From positions 124,001 to 188,000 of the forward strand of contig NZ_JAUDRZ010000003.1 in NCBI RefSeq assembly GCF_030380735.1: 64,000 nt of DNA, written 5' to 3'. The DNA comes from Rhizobium sp. S152 (GTDB taxonomy: Bacteria > Pseudomonadota > Alphaproteobacteria > Rhizobiales > Rhizobiaceae). A program made the translations under genes and the position numbers. Within the stretch, counting starts at the first letter, position 1. The number at the start of each line of letters is the position of its first letter. The notes beneath the pieces were generated by a model that did no database searches, was not told the origin of the DNA, and saw only the letters and a list, made by a program, of their open reading frames with translations. Positions 1 through 8,171 of this stretch are shown one piece after another.

Positions 1-1121
1 ATAGGAAGCTGCGCAAACGTTGCCTTCAGTCTTTCCTGGAAGTAGGCACCCACCTCGCGCGCATTGCCCGGCAGATTTTCGCTCTCGACGATATCGAGAA
101 CCGCGTTCGCCGCAGCTGCGCCGATCGGATGACCAGAATAGGTATAGCCATGCGAGAACGCGCCGACGCGGTCGGCTCCCTCCTCCATAACCTTGTAGAC
201 TTTCTCACCGACAATCGCGCCGGAGAGTGGGAAATAGGCAGAAGTCAGGCCCTTGGCGACGGTGATCAGGTCGGGCTCGATACCATAATGCTGCGATCCG
301 AACATCGAACCGGTGCGCCCGAAGCCGGTAATGACCTCGTCGGCGATAAGCAGGATGTCGTATTTTCGGAGGACTTTCTGCACTTCTTCCCAATAGCCCT
401 GCGGCGGGGGCGTGATGCCACCGGTGCCAAGTACCGGCTCGGCGATGAACGCCCCGATCGTGTCCGGGTCTTCGCGCAGGATCAGCGCTTCCAGTTCGTC
501 GGCGCGGCGTTTCGAGAATTCCTGCTCCGTCTCGCCGGCTTCCGCGCCCCAGTAATGGTGCGGCGCCCCGGTATGCAGGATGCCGGCGCGGGGCAGATCC
601 ATATGATCATGGTAAAAGCTCATGCCGGTCATCGAGCCGGAAACGACACTGCAGCCGTGATAACCGCGTTCTCGCGAAATGATTTTCTTCTTGTTCGGCT
701 TGCCGCGAAGGTTGTTGTAGTACCAGACCATCTTGGCCTGTGTTTCATTGGCGTCCGACCCGGACATCCCGTAAAACACCTTGCTCATCTTGCCGGGCGC
801 CATCTTCACAAGGCGATCGGAAAGGATGGCCAGTTCGTCCGTCGTGTGCGCCGCGTAGGAGTGATAGTAGGCGAGGCGATAGGCCTGACGCGAAATGGCC
901 TCGGCCACCTCGGTGCGGCCATAGCCGACATTGACGCAGTAAAGCCCAGCAAAACCGTCGATCAACTGTTTGCCATGGGCGTCCTGAATGCGGATGCCCT
1001 TGCCGGTTTCGACAATCGTCGGATCGCCCATCTTTCCGCTGGCGAAGTCCTTGAGCTGGGTGAAGGGATGCAGGACCGCATTGCGGTCCATTTCCGCGAT
1101 CCGGTTGATATCTATGGTCAT
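1..1121 (-). CDS. Class III omega-aminotransferase (partial, C-terminus beyond left edge)
   Basis: PLP-dependent class III aminotransferase of the aspartate aminotransferase superfamily, moving an amino group from an omega-amino acid or polyamine-type substrate to pyruvate or a 2-oxoacid in the cytoplasm. The reading frame runs from the ATG at 1121 to the left edge with no stop, so the last part of the protein is missing. Visible motifs are YYHSYAAHTT, GSDANETQ, YHGCS, the IADEVITGFGRTG segment with the PLP-contacting Asp, and VAKGL with the Schiff-base Lys. The start is set by AAAGGAC about 8 nt before the ATG. It lies 13 bp downstream of a succinate-semialdehyde dehydrogenase on the same strand, so the pair probably turns a GABA-like amino acid into a semialdehyde and then an acid. 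The exact substrate cannot be read from the sequence. Confidence 0.88.
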   Translation of the reverse strand, partial: MTIDINRIAEMDRNAVLHPFTQLKDFASGKMGDPTIVETGKGIRIQDAHGKQLIDGFAGLYCVNVGYGRTEVAEAISRQAYRLAYYHSYAAHTTDELAILSDRLVKMAPGKMSKVFYGMSGSDANETQAKMVWYYNNLRGKPNKKKIISRERGYHGCSVVSGSMTGMSFYHDHMDLPRAGILHTGAPHHYWGAEAGETEQEFSKRRADELEALILREDPDTIGAFIAEPVLGTGGITPPPQGYWEEVQKVLRKYDILLIADEVITGFGRTGSMFGSQHYGIEPDLITVAKGLTSAYFPLSGAIVGEKVYKVMEEGADRVGAFSHGYTYSGHPIGAAAANAVLDIVESENLPGNAREVGAYFQERLKATFAQLP

Positions 1122-1134
1122 GGCAGAAGTCCTT

Positions 1135-2613
1135 TCATGCAGCGAGATTGCCGAAGCAGACATATTTTGCTTCGAGATATTCAAGGAGGCCGTGGCGCGA
1201 ACCCTCGCGGCCGAGACCGGATTGCTTCCAGCCTCCGAAGGGGATCGGTGCGCCTGTGAATTTTGGCGTGTTGACTGCGATCATGCCGTATTCAAGCCGG
1301 TCTGTAAGACGCATCGCACGGCCGAGATCGTTGGTGTAGACATAGGCGGCCAATCCCATTTCTGTGGCATTGGCACGCGCAATCACCTCCTGCTCGTCAT
1401 CGAATGGCAGGATCGCCGCGACCGGTCCGAAGGTTTCCTCACGCGCGATCAGCATGTCATCGGTGACGTCGGCCAGCACGGTCGGGGTAACGAAGTTGCC
1501 GCCGAGCGGGCTATCTTGTCCGCCGCAAACAAGACGCGCACCGGCGGAAACAGCCTGGGCAATCTGCTGCCGACATTTTTCGGCGACGGACGAGCGTGTC
1601 ATCGGTCCGATATCGACGCCAGGCGCGAGGCCGTGGCCGACGTTGAGTTTGGCACTTGCCTTGGCGAACTGATCGACAAAGCGTTCGTAAAGGCCGCGCT
1701 GGACATAGATTCGGTTGGCGGCAAGGCAATCCTGCCCCGAAGTCGCGAACTTTGCGCCGATGCAGCCTTTCACGGCTTTCCCAAGCTCGGCATCATCGAA
1801 CAGGATGAAAGGTGCATGCCCGCCGAGTTCCAGCGAGGCCTTCTTGATGGTCGCCGCCGATTGCGTCAGCAGAATGCGGCCGACCTCCGTCGAGCCGGTA
1901 AAGGAGAATGCGCGTACATCCGTATGCTCCAGCAGGCGGCGCGCAAGTGGCGCAGCTTTACCGGTGAGAACCTGAAATACGCCGGCAGGCATGCCCGCCT
2001 CCTGCGCAAGCTTCGCCAGAGCGAGCGCCGAGAGCGGCGTTTCAGGGGCGGGTTTTACGATCATGGTACAGCCGGCGGCAAGCGCAGCCGCCGCCTTGCG
2101 GGTGATCATGGCAGAAGGAAAGTTCCATGGCGTTATAGCGACGGTGACGCCCAAAGGCTGCATCTGCACCGAGAGGCGGGCGCCGGGCAGATGGCTTGGG
2201 ATCGTCTCGCCATAGGCGCGCTCGCCTTCGCCGGCAAACCAATCGAGAAAATTGGCGGCGTAGGCAATCTCCCCGAGCGATTCCGGGAGCGGCTTGCCCT
2301 GTTCCGCCGTCATAATGACGGCCAGATCCCGCGCGTTATCGCGCATCAACCTGCCCCATTCGCGCAGGATCTGACTGCGCTCGGCAGGCAGCTTGTCACG
2401 CCAAGAGGAAAAGGCGGTCTTCGCCGCATCGACGGCGGCATCGGCATCTTCAAGGGAGCAGTTTGCCACCTCGACGAGGCCTTCTCCAGTCGCCGGGTCG
2501 ATCACGCTCAAAGTCTCACTACGAGCAACCCATGTGTCATCCAAAAAGGCGCGACGTTCGATCAAATCGGGTCGCTGCAGTTTTTTCAGTGCAGCGGTAG
2601 CGGTACCTTGCAT
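1135..2613 (-). CDS. gabD: NAD(P)-dependent succinate-semialdehyde dehydrogenase
   Basis: Aldehyde dehydrogenase of 492 aa that oxidises succinate semialdehyde (or glutarate semialdehyde) to the acid. Family motifs are all present: ITPWNFP in the Rossmann fold, FTGSTEVG cofactor loop, LELGGHAPF with the general-base Glu, and SGQDC with the catalytic Cys. The length and the AxxTxEQGKP segment match the GabD group. The ATG follows TAGGAGC with good spacing. It is the first gene of a two-gene unit with the aminotransferase, divergent from an Lrp-type regulator at 2734. Together these suggest GABA or related omega-amino acid catabolism under local Lrp-type control. Substrate preference is inferred from context. 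Confidence 0.9.
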   Translation of the reverse strand: MQGTATAALKKLQRPDLIERRAFLDDTWVARSETLSVIDPATGEGLVEVANCSLEDADAAVDAAKTAFSSWRDKLPAERSQILREWGRLMRDNARDLAVIMTAEQGKPLPESLGEIAYAANFLDWFAGEGERAYGETIPSHLPGARLSVQMQPLGVTVAITPWNFPSAMITRKAAAALAAGCTMIVKPAPETPLSALALAKLAQEAGMPAGVFQVLTGKAAPLARRLLEHTDVRAFSFTGSTEVGRILLTQSAATIKKASLELGGHAPFILFDDAELGKAVKGCIGAKFATSGQDCLAANRIYVQRGLYERFVDQFAKASAKLNVGHGLAPGVDIGPMTRSSVAEKCRQQIAQAVSAGARLVCGGQDSPLGGNFVTPTVLADVTDDMLIAREETFGPVAAILPFDDEQEVIARANATEMGLAAYVYTNDLGRAMRLTDRLEYGMIAVNTPKFTGAPIPFGGWKQSGLGREGSRHGLLEYLEAKYVCFGNLAA

Positions 2614-2664
2614 GCGAAGCTCCTAACGGATTTACAGACACGCTAGCTTGATGCAATGATTGAT

Positions 2665-2696
2665 TTTCTGCGTTATTTTAGAGTTCAATGCAGAAA
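2665..2696. promoter_or_regulatory. Inverted repeat in the gabD/Lrp divergent promoter
   Basis: TTTCTGC (2665-2671) and its exact complement GCAGAAA (2690-2696) flank an AT-rich 18-bp centre in the 120-bp gap between the divergent gabD and Lrp-type genes. Placement and dyad fit an operator for the Lrp-type protein, which usually autoregulates. Binding is inferred. Confidence 0.4.
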
Positions 2697-2733
2697 TTCA
2701 GCTTTAATGTCTTGTTAGAAGCAGGATGAATGC

Positions 2734-3201
2734 ATGAGCACTCTCGATAGAGCGGACAGGGCGCTGCTCGATGCCGTTCAGAAAAACAATCGGCTGACTT
2801 CGGAAGAACTGGCGCAGCTCGTCAACCTGTCGCCGACCGCATGCCAACGACGATTAAAACGGCTGCGCGAGGAGGGGGTGATCGAAGCCGACGTGTCCAT
2901 CGTATCGCCAAAGGCCGCCGGACGCGGCATCACCATGATCGTGCTGGTCTCGCTGGAACGCGAACGAGCCGATATCGTCGATCGGTTCAAGGCAGCGATC
3001 CGCGCCACGAAGGAAGTGATGATCGGCTACTACGTCACGGGTGATGCTGATTTCATCCTGGTGATTACCGCAAAGGACATGGAAGATTACGAGGCCTTTA
3101 CGCGTCGGTTCTTCTACGAAAATCACGATATCAAGGGCTTCAAGACGATGGTCGTAATGGACCGTGTCAAAGCCGGCTTCACGTTTCCAATAGACGATTA
3201 A
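2734..3201 (+). CDS. Lrp/AsnC family transcriptional regulator
   Basis: A 155-aa regulator with an N-terminal winged helix-turn-helix (about residues 5-60; LTSEELAQLVNLS followed by the recognition helix TACQRRLKRL) and a C-terminal RAM/AsnC ligand domain (about 70-145; the GYYVTGDADFIL stretch is typical). Lrp-type proteins form octamers and sense amino acids. It is divergent from the gabD-aminotransferase unit across 120 bp, so it most likely controls that unit in response to the amino-acid substrate. The start is the ATG at 2734, preceded by AGCAGGATG. The family is clear; the ligand is unknown. Confidence 0.92.
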   Translation: MSTLDRADRALLDAVQKNNRLTSEELAQLVNLSPTACQRRLKRLREEGVIEADVSIVSPKAAGRGITMIVLVSLERERADIVDRFKAAIRATKEVMIGYYVTGDADFILVITAKDMEDYEAFTRRFFYENHDIKGFKTMVVMDRVKAGFTFPIDD

Positions 3202-3526
3202 TTATGTTCGGGAGATCTCTCGCCTAAGAACTAGACGAGAGTGGCTCTCTCGCGGCAAGGCATCCTCTTCAGAAAAGCGTCCGCGGAATGTCTGCATTCT
3301 CATCGCGGCGACCCTATGTTCTTCGGCGCCCACGGCTTCATCCGCCTCGACGGCAAAGAACTTTCACCACGGCCCATGGGGCAGCGGTGCGGCGACGTTT
3401 TGAGATTGATCAATCGAAATGTCTACTTTTGAAACGCGCGGCTGTCTTATCCAGCTCACGCGGTGCCAGGCATCCGACGCAAGCCGGAGGCCGCGGACGA
3501 TAGAGATGCCGGAGGTCGGTCCGTTC
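3202..3526. other. Intergenic, no convincing gene
   Basis: A 325-bp gap between the converging Lrp-type and DUF3095 genes. It holds a weak hairpin (GAGAG-TGG-CTCTC near 3237-3249) that could end the Lrp transcript, and a perfect 12-bp palindrome GATTGATCAATC at 3404-3415. The short ORFs here lack ribosome sites and protein-like composition. Confidence 0.5.
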
Positions 3527-4705
3527 TTACACGCCGCCTGCCTCGGCGGCGCTTTCGAGCTTGCCGGTGATCTTGGCCGCCGCCATGGCATAGCCTCCGT
3601 CTGCACCATCGATGAAGTGCATATGGTCGCGGGAGAGCGGGGTCGGAACGAAACAGGTCATCAGTGCCGAAGACTGGCTGTGAAGACCGAACCGCGCGTG
3701 GCCTTTGGCCTGCGCATCCTCGAGCAAGGCCTGGATCCGGGCCAATCGCGCCGCATCGATGTCGATCGTCATGCGCAGGCCGTCGTCGAATTTCCTGAAA
3801 TCGCTGTTTGCGGCGACATCCGCCTTGTACCGGCGCGCATCGAATCGGCCGAGACGGAAACCGAGCTTGTGCAGGGCGATCGTCAGGCCGAGCTGAAGGA
3901 AGATCGACAGTCTGGCATAAAGCCGGCCGCGATGGTCCGATGTGGCACGGACCTCGCGTTCGATGCCGGCGAGCGAAAATGCCAGATCGGGTCCGTCTTC
4001 CGGCACCGGATGACCGCCGCGCCCGGTTTCGGAGGCGATCGCCACGACTTGGGAGACAAGCTTTCGGAACTCCGGCGTGGCGCGATCGGCGATCGGCAGC
4101 GCAATGATCGAAACGATCTCGCCATGCACGCTGTGGATCGGGCTCCACCGGCAGGAAAGCCCGGTCAGGTCGGGCCGGGTCCCTGATGGAGCCGCAAGAA
4201 CGGCATATTCGCCGGCCTTCATGCGCTGCTCGGCCCAAGCCACGCCGCCGCCCGAGAACATGGCGTAGGAGACATTCGGGCTCGCCGAATAGCGGGCGAT
4301 CCTGACGTCCTGGCCGGCCGCCCTGACATCGCCGACCGGCACGAGCGCCACCCGCATGGTGAGGTCCAGATCTTCCCGTGTCCAGGTCGCCAGCGCCGCC
4401 AGCGCGCGCTGTGCCTGTGCTTCAAAGCTCGCGGGCAGCGCGATCATGGCGCCATCGCCGCCAAAGGCGAAAGGATAGTCTCCGGCGCCGACAGCGTTGA
4501 GCACGGCCGATATGACGGCCGCCCCCGCCATGTTGACGTCCTTGTAGCGACCGGCCTGGATCGCCTTGGTCGAGCCGACGATATCGGCGATCGCCAGGAA
4601 CCAGCCATCAGGAAGAGCGTGGTAATTGGTGACGTCGGTCACGCCGTCGAAATCGTCGAAGGCAGGGAGCGTGGAGAAGAAGTCGTCGTTTGCATCTGTT
4701 GTCAT
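3527..4705 (-). CDS. DUF3095 protein with a class III cyclase-like fold
   Basis: A 392-aa cytoplasmic protein that I assign to the DUF3095 family. Residues 35-90 read like the start of a class III nucleotide cyclase: AIADIVGSTK carries Asp41 and FAFGGDGAM carries Asp84, the positions of the two metal-binding aspartates. The Lys that selects adenine in bacterial adenylate cyclases (KxxGD) is replaced, reading FAFGGD. The C-terminal 200 residues match no family I can name. It may be a cyclase of other specificity or a degenerate regulator. It converges on the Lrp-type gene and is divergent from a small methyltransferase. Fold assignment is moderately sure; activity is unknown. Confidence 0.7.
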   Translation of the reverse strand: MTTDANDDFFSTLPAFDDFDGVTDVTNYHALPDGWFLAIADIVGSTKAIQAGRYKDVNMAGAAVISAVLNAVGAGDYPFAFGGDGAMIALPASFEAQAQRALAALATWTREDLDLTMRVALVPVGDVRAAGQDVRIARYSASPNVSYAMFSGGGVAWAEQRMKAGEYAVLAAPSGTRPDLTGLSCRWSPIHSVHGEIVSIIALPIADRATPEFRKLVSQVVAIASETGRGGHPVPEDGPDLAFSLAGIEREVRATSDHRGRLYARLSIFLQLGLTIALHKLGFRLGRFDARRYKADVAANSDFRKFDDGLRMTIDIDAARLARIQALLEDAQAKGHARFGLHSQSSALMTCFVPTPLSRDHMHFIDGADGGYAMAAAKITGKLESAAEAGGV

Positions 4706-4901
4706 GGCACGAGACTAAGCAGGCTTCGTCGGCTCCGCAACGGTCAACCCGGCCCGCGATTTCATATTCACGCCGCCGGTGTCAGGTAGCCTTCGGCCCA
4801 TGTCCTGGTCGCAAGGCCATTCTGCACGGCGGGCAATCGACTTCGCAAGCATTCCCGTGCTAGCAACGGGTGCAAAAATCATTGAGTGAGCAAGGACATA
4901 G

Positions 4902-5381
4902 ATGAGCCGCCTGGACAGCTTCATTCGTCGTTTGACGGCGCAACGAGACACCCTCAACGCGATCGCCGACATGGTCAGGCAGACGGAAGGCCCGGTCATG
5001 GAGTTCGGCCTCGGTAACGGCCGCACCTATGACCATCTGCGCGAACTCTTCGCCGATCGCCGCATCGTCGCCTTCGATCGCGAGGTGCGCTCCTATTCCG
5101 CCTCGACTCCGCCGGCCGAGAACATGGTGACCGGCGATATCAGGGAATCCGGCCAGGCCTTTGTCGGCATCGGTGCGGCGCTTGCGCACGCCGATATCGG
5201 CACCGGCCACGATGAGATTGACGCGATCACGTTGACTTGGCTGCCGCAGTTGATGGTCGGTGTGTTGGCCAAGGGTGGCATCGCCGTCAGCGGCCTGCCG
5301 CTGGATCGGCCGGAACTGGAGCCGCTGCCGCTGCCGCCGGGCATCAAGGAAGGCCGCTACTTCCTCTACCGCAGGCGTTGA
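4902..5381 (+). CDS. Small class I SAM-dependent methyltransferase (Methyltransf_17-like)
   Basis: A 159-aa protein with a Rossmann-type SAM-binding core: VMEFGLGNGRTYDHL is motif I, VAFDREV motif II, and the DAITLTW segment fits motif IV. Size and sequence fit the short rhizobial family usually annotated as S-adenosyl-L-methionine methyltransferase. The substrate is unknown. The ATG follows AAGGACATAG. Its TGA directly abuts the stop of the convergent FkbM gene in a TGATCA palindrome, leaving no intergenic base. Confidence 0.75.
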   Translation: MSRLDSFIRRLTAQRDTLNAIADMVRQTEGPVMEFGLGNGRTYDHLRELFADRRIVAFDREVRSYSASTPPAENMVTGDIRESGQAFVGIGAALAHADIGTGHDEIDAITLTWLPQLMVGVLAKGGIAVSGLPLDRPELEPLPLPPGIKEGRYFLYRRR

Positions 5382-6260
5382 TCAGGGCAGGAACAGCACG
5401 TCGTACTGGTCGATGCCGCCGGGCAGGTCGGTCACCTTCATCTCCTGTTCCTCCTCCTCGACGAAAACCCGGCAATTCTCGTAGTAGCGGGCCAGCGTGG
5501 CGATGAAGTCGCGCGTCTGCTCGGGGCCGTAGAACAGCGGCGTGAACTCCATGTAGAGCGGCACCCGCCGCTCCAGCAGCGATATCATCGAGCGGCAGGC
5601 AACCGGTTCGTATCCCTCGATATCCATCCACACCAGGCCGATCTTGTCGGGGTCGATCGCAAGGTCCGACAGGATATGCGTCACCGGCCTTGCCGGCACG
5701 CTGATCTTCACATCGTTTGTACTTTGACGGATTGCGCTGCTCTTGCCGTGGTTGTTGGCATTCATGAAGAAATCTATCTGGCTTTCGCTGTCGCCGGCAG
5801 CGCAGTTGACGGCGGTTACGATGTGCTCGAGCCTGTTCTGGTGGATATTCGTCTGCAGCAGCGGGAAATTGCGCGGGTCCGGCTCGATGGTGACAATCCG
5901 CTGATAGGCGCCGCTGAGTGCGAAATAGATCGTCTGCGTGCCGATATTGCCGCCGATCTCAAGCAGATAGCTGCCGGGATCGGTAAGACCAAGCTGTCGA
6001 AGTACCCTCAGAAGGCGGTCGACATGATCGCGCTCGAAGTGTCCTTTGCGGAACACCTTCCTGCCGATGTAGTCCGACGGCGAGAACGTCATCCGGTGGT
6101 CGCCGGCATCGACGGTCATGGAGAGCACGCGCGGGCCGATATTCTCGATCAACAGGCGGCGGCCGGTCCGCGTGTCGAAGGCCCGGGCAGCCACCGCGTT
6201 GCGGACCTTGCGGAAGCGTTTCTTCCAGAATTTCGCGGTCAGCCAGCTGCGCGCGGCCAT
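5382..6260 (-). CDS. FkbM family methyltransferase
   Basis: A 292-aa SAM-dependent O-methyltransferase of the FkbM family. The SAM motif YLLEIGGNIGTQTIYF lies near residue 100, followed by IVTIEPDPRNFPLLQTNI and the family-typical LVWMDIEGYEP. FkbM enzymes methylate hydroxyls on sugars, polyketides or lipids; the N-terminal basic region (WKKRFRKVRN) may hold it near membranes or nucleic acid. An in-frame TTG lies one codon upstream, but the ATG at 6260 sits 8-9 nt after AAGGA. The start overlaps the stop of the CyaC-like gene by one base (TGATG), so the two are translationally coupled. The link between a redox cyclase and an FkbM enzyme is unexplained. Confidence 0.85.
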   Translation of the reverse strand: MAARSWLTAKFWKKRFRKVRNAVAARAFDTRTGRRLLIENIGPRVLSMTVDAGDHRMTFSPSDYIGRKVFRKGHFERDHVDRLLRVLRQLGLTDPGSYLLEIGGNIGTQTIYFALSGAYQRIVTIEPDPRNFPLLQTNIHQNRLEHIVTAVNCAAGDSESQIDFFMNANNHGKSSAIRQSTNDVKISVPARPVTHILSDLAIDPDKIGLVWMDIEGYEPVACRSMISLLERRVPLYMEFTPLFYGPEQTRDFIATLARYYENCRVFVEEEEQEMKVTDLPGGIDQYDVLFLP

Positions 6261-7978
6261 CAATCTTTTCCTTTGAGCAGTTCGTCCGCCCTTTCTGACG
6301 GAATCATGAATACTTTCAAGGGCAGAACACGCCCCCGCACGTTGATTTCACGGCTTTCGGCAATAGTGGTATCGGCGCCCGAGAGCATCGCCACCGGCTC
6401 GGAGATGACGATCGCAGCCTCGAATTCCTTGGCTGTGCTTTCCAGCCGGCTTGCGACGTTCACCGTATCGCCGATCGCCGTCAGGCTTCGGACCCGTCCG
6501 TAGCCGAGGGTGCCGACGACGGCTGGCCCCGTGTGGATGCCGATCGCAATGCGAAGGGGAGCGGAGAGTTCGTCGGACAGCTCCCGGCTTAGCTTTTCTA
6601 GGTCTCGGACGATCGCGGCGGCTGCCGACAGTGCCTGCCTGCAACCGTCCTCCTGCGAGGTGCCGATGCCGAAAAGCGCCATCGCCCCATCCCCGATGAA
6701 CTTATCGACACGACCGCCCGCCTTTTCGACTGCGTTGCCGACCAGTGCGAAATAACGATTGAGGAGGAAGACGATGTCGAAGGGCAGGCGCGTTTCGGTC
6801 AGCGCGGTGAAGCTGCGGATATCGCAGAACAGCACGGTAATGTCCCGCTCCCGGCCAGGGCTGGTCTCCTGCACGTTCGCGGGCAGGGCGGTCTCCGTTG
6901 CCGGAACAAGCAGCGGCACGACAGTGATGTCGTGGGTGGGACGAAGCTGGCAGGCAAGACGCACGTCGGCCGCCGCGTTGATGCGTCTCAACGTTGTCTG
7001 CTCCATTTTGTCGGGGGGCGGCAGGTCATGATAGGCGCTTAAAATCTGCACCCGGCAGGTGGAACACTGGCCCTTGCCGCCACAGACCGAATAGTGGGGT
7101 ATGCCGCCCACGCGGCTCGCCTCCAGCACGGTGAAACCGCGCGGCACGCGGATCGCGTCCCCGCCTTGGTAGCTGACGGTGATCTGGTCGACCCTTTCCT
7201 TCCAGCGGCGTCGCCCGCGCGCGGCGATAACGAGCAGCAGCGCGGCCGAGAAGGAGCCGTAGAGACAGGCACGGATCAGCCGGATCGTCTGCTGTGCCCC
7301 GGGATCCGAGGCATATCGCGCGTTGATATTGGCGCTGTAGCGCCCCGTGTCGACAAAGCCCTCATAGGCGGGTTCTGCAATGGTGCGGCCCATCTCGATG
7401 AAGCCGAGCAGACCGAGCACAGGCAAAAGAATGGCGACCGCCAGAAAAGGAGCGGCAATTCTCTCGTACCAGGGGCGATAGCGCAGCCAGAAATGCAGGC
7501 CGATGCAGCCGTGGACCCAAACCACGACCAGCGCCATGGCTTGCCGCAAGCCGTTGCCCGGGGCGGTAATCCAGAGCGTCCTGACGATGGTCTCGTAGTC
7601 GTCCCTGTAATCGAACAGCGCATGCGCTACGCGCGTACCGATCACATGGTCGATCAACAGCAGCGGAATGGCGAGGCCGAGAATGGTTTGCGCCAATTCG
7701 GCCTTCGGCATGACAAGGCTGCGCCGGAGGTAGATCGACCGCAGTACGAGCGCGATATGGACGAACACGGACGTGTAGAGAAGCAGCGTCCCCAGCGGGT
7801 TGCGCCAGATAGCGAGAAACAGTCGTCGGCCTTCGTCGGCCGCGGAAACGGAAATCAGCCCCAGTGCATGGTTCGACAGGTGAAGCGTGATGAACACGAA
7901 CATGACAAGGCCCGCACCCAGCCTTGCCCGTCTGATCGAGCGCTCCGAGAAAAATGCCGTGGCAGCGATCGACGCCAT
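6260..7978 (-). CDS. cyaC: CyaC-like membrane adenylate cyclase with diheme anchor and 2Fe-2S domain
   Basis: A 572-aa class III adenylate cyclase with three parts. Residues 20-255 form a six-helix membrane anchor with histidines inside helices (H33, H37, H74, H111, H119, H156, H162), resembling the tetra-His diheme cytochrome b of succinate:quinone oxidoreductases. Residues 265-350 are a plant-type ferredoxin domain with Cys299, Cys305, Cys308 and Cys343. Residues 378-560 are the cyclase, with metal aspartates D386 (LFCDIRSF) and D430 (KFIGDGAM) and adenine-selecting Lys426. S. meliloti CyaC has this architecture and is reported to be a diheme, quinone-responsive, redox-regulated adenylate cyclase. 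It should make cAMP at the inner membrane according to quinone redox state. It heads a two-gene unit with the FkbM gene. Confidence 0.9.
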   Translation of the reverse strand: MASIAATAFFSERSIRRARLGAGLVMFVFITLHLSNHALGLISVSAADEGRRLFLAIWRNPLGTLLLYTSVFVHIALVLRSIYLRRSLVMPKAELAQTILGLAIPLLLIDHVIGTRVAHALFDYRDDYETIVRTLWITAPGNGLRQAMALVVVWVHGCIGLHFWLRYRPWYERIAAPFLAVAILLPVLGLLGFIEMGRTIAEPAYEGFVDTGRYSANINARYASDPGAQQTIRLIRACLYGSFSAALLLVIAARGRRRWKERVDQITVSYQGGDAIRVPRGFTVLEASRVGGIPHYSVCGGKGQCSTCRVQILSAYHDLPPPDKMEQTTLRRINAAADVRLACQLRPTHDITVVPLLVPATETALPANVQETSPGRERDITVLFCDIRSFTALTETRLPFDIVFLLNRYFALVGNAVEKAGGRVDKFIGDGAMALFGIGTSQEDGCRQALSAAAAIVRDLEKLSRELSDELSAPLRIAIGIHTGPAVVGTLGYGRVRSLTAIGDTVNVASRLESTAKEFEAAIVISEPVAMLSGADTTIAESREINVRGRVLPLKVFMIPSERADELLKGKD

Positions 7979-8062
7979 TCATACCCATTCTTGAACATCA
8001 GCAGACAAATACACTAGACATGACCGGATGAAGGCGGAATTGCCGACCAGTCCCGTCGTAAT

Positions 8063-8075
8063 CACATTTTATGTG
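8063..8075. promoter_or_regulatory. Short palindrome between cyaC and the glycosyltransferase
   Basis: CACATTTTATGTG (5-bp arms, TTT centre) lies in the 193-bp divergent gap, about 85 bp from the cyaC start and 97 bp from the glycosyltransferase start. It could be an operator. It does not match the TGTT-N8-AACA-type site known for the rhizobial cAMP receptor Clr, so no regulator is assigned. Confidence 0.25.
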
Positions 8076-8171
8076 TCTTATCTGCAAATCATTGGGATCG
8101 GATATAGTGGAGTTTTCGGTGGCGCGCAGAGCCCTTGTTCGTAGACAGTGTGTTTCGATGGCGGCCCGGCC

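Noticed and set aside
129..1259. A 376-codon open frame on the + strand over the aminotransferase gene.
   Set aside because: It is the antisense frame of a clear aminotransferase, rich in Arg and His, with no family motif. Long antisense frames are common in GC-rich DNA.
988..2646. A 552-codon + strand frame over gabD.
   Set aside because: Antisense shadow of a gene with all aldehyde dehydrogenase motifs.
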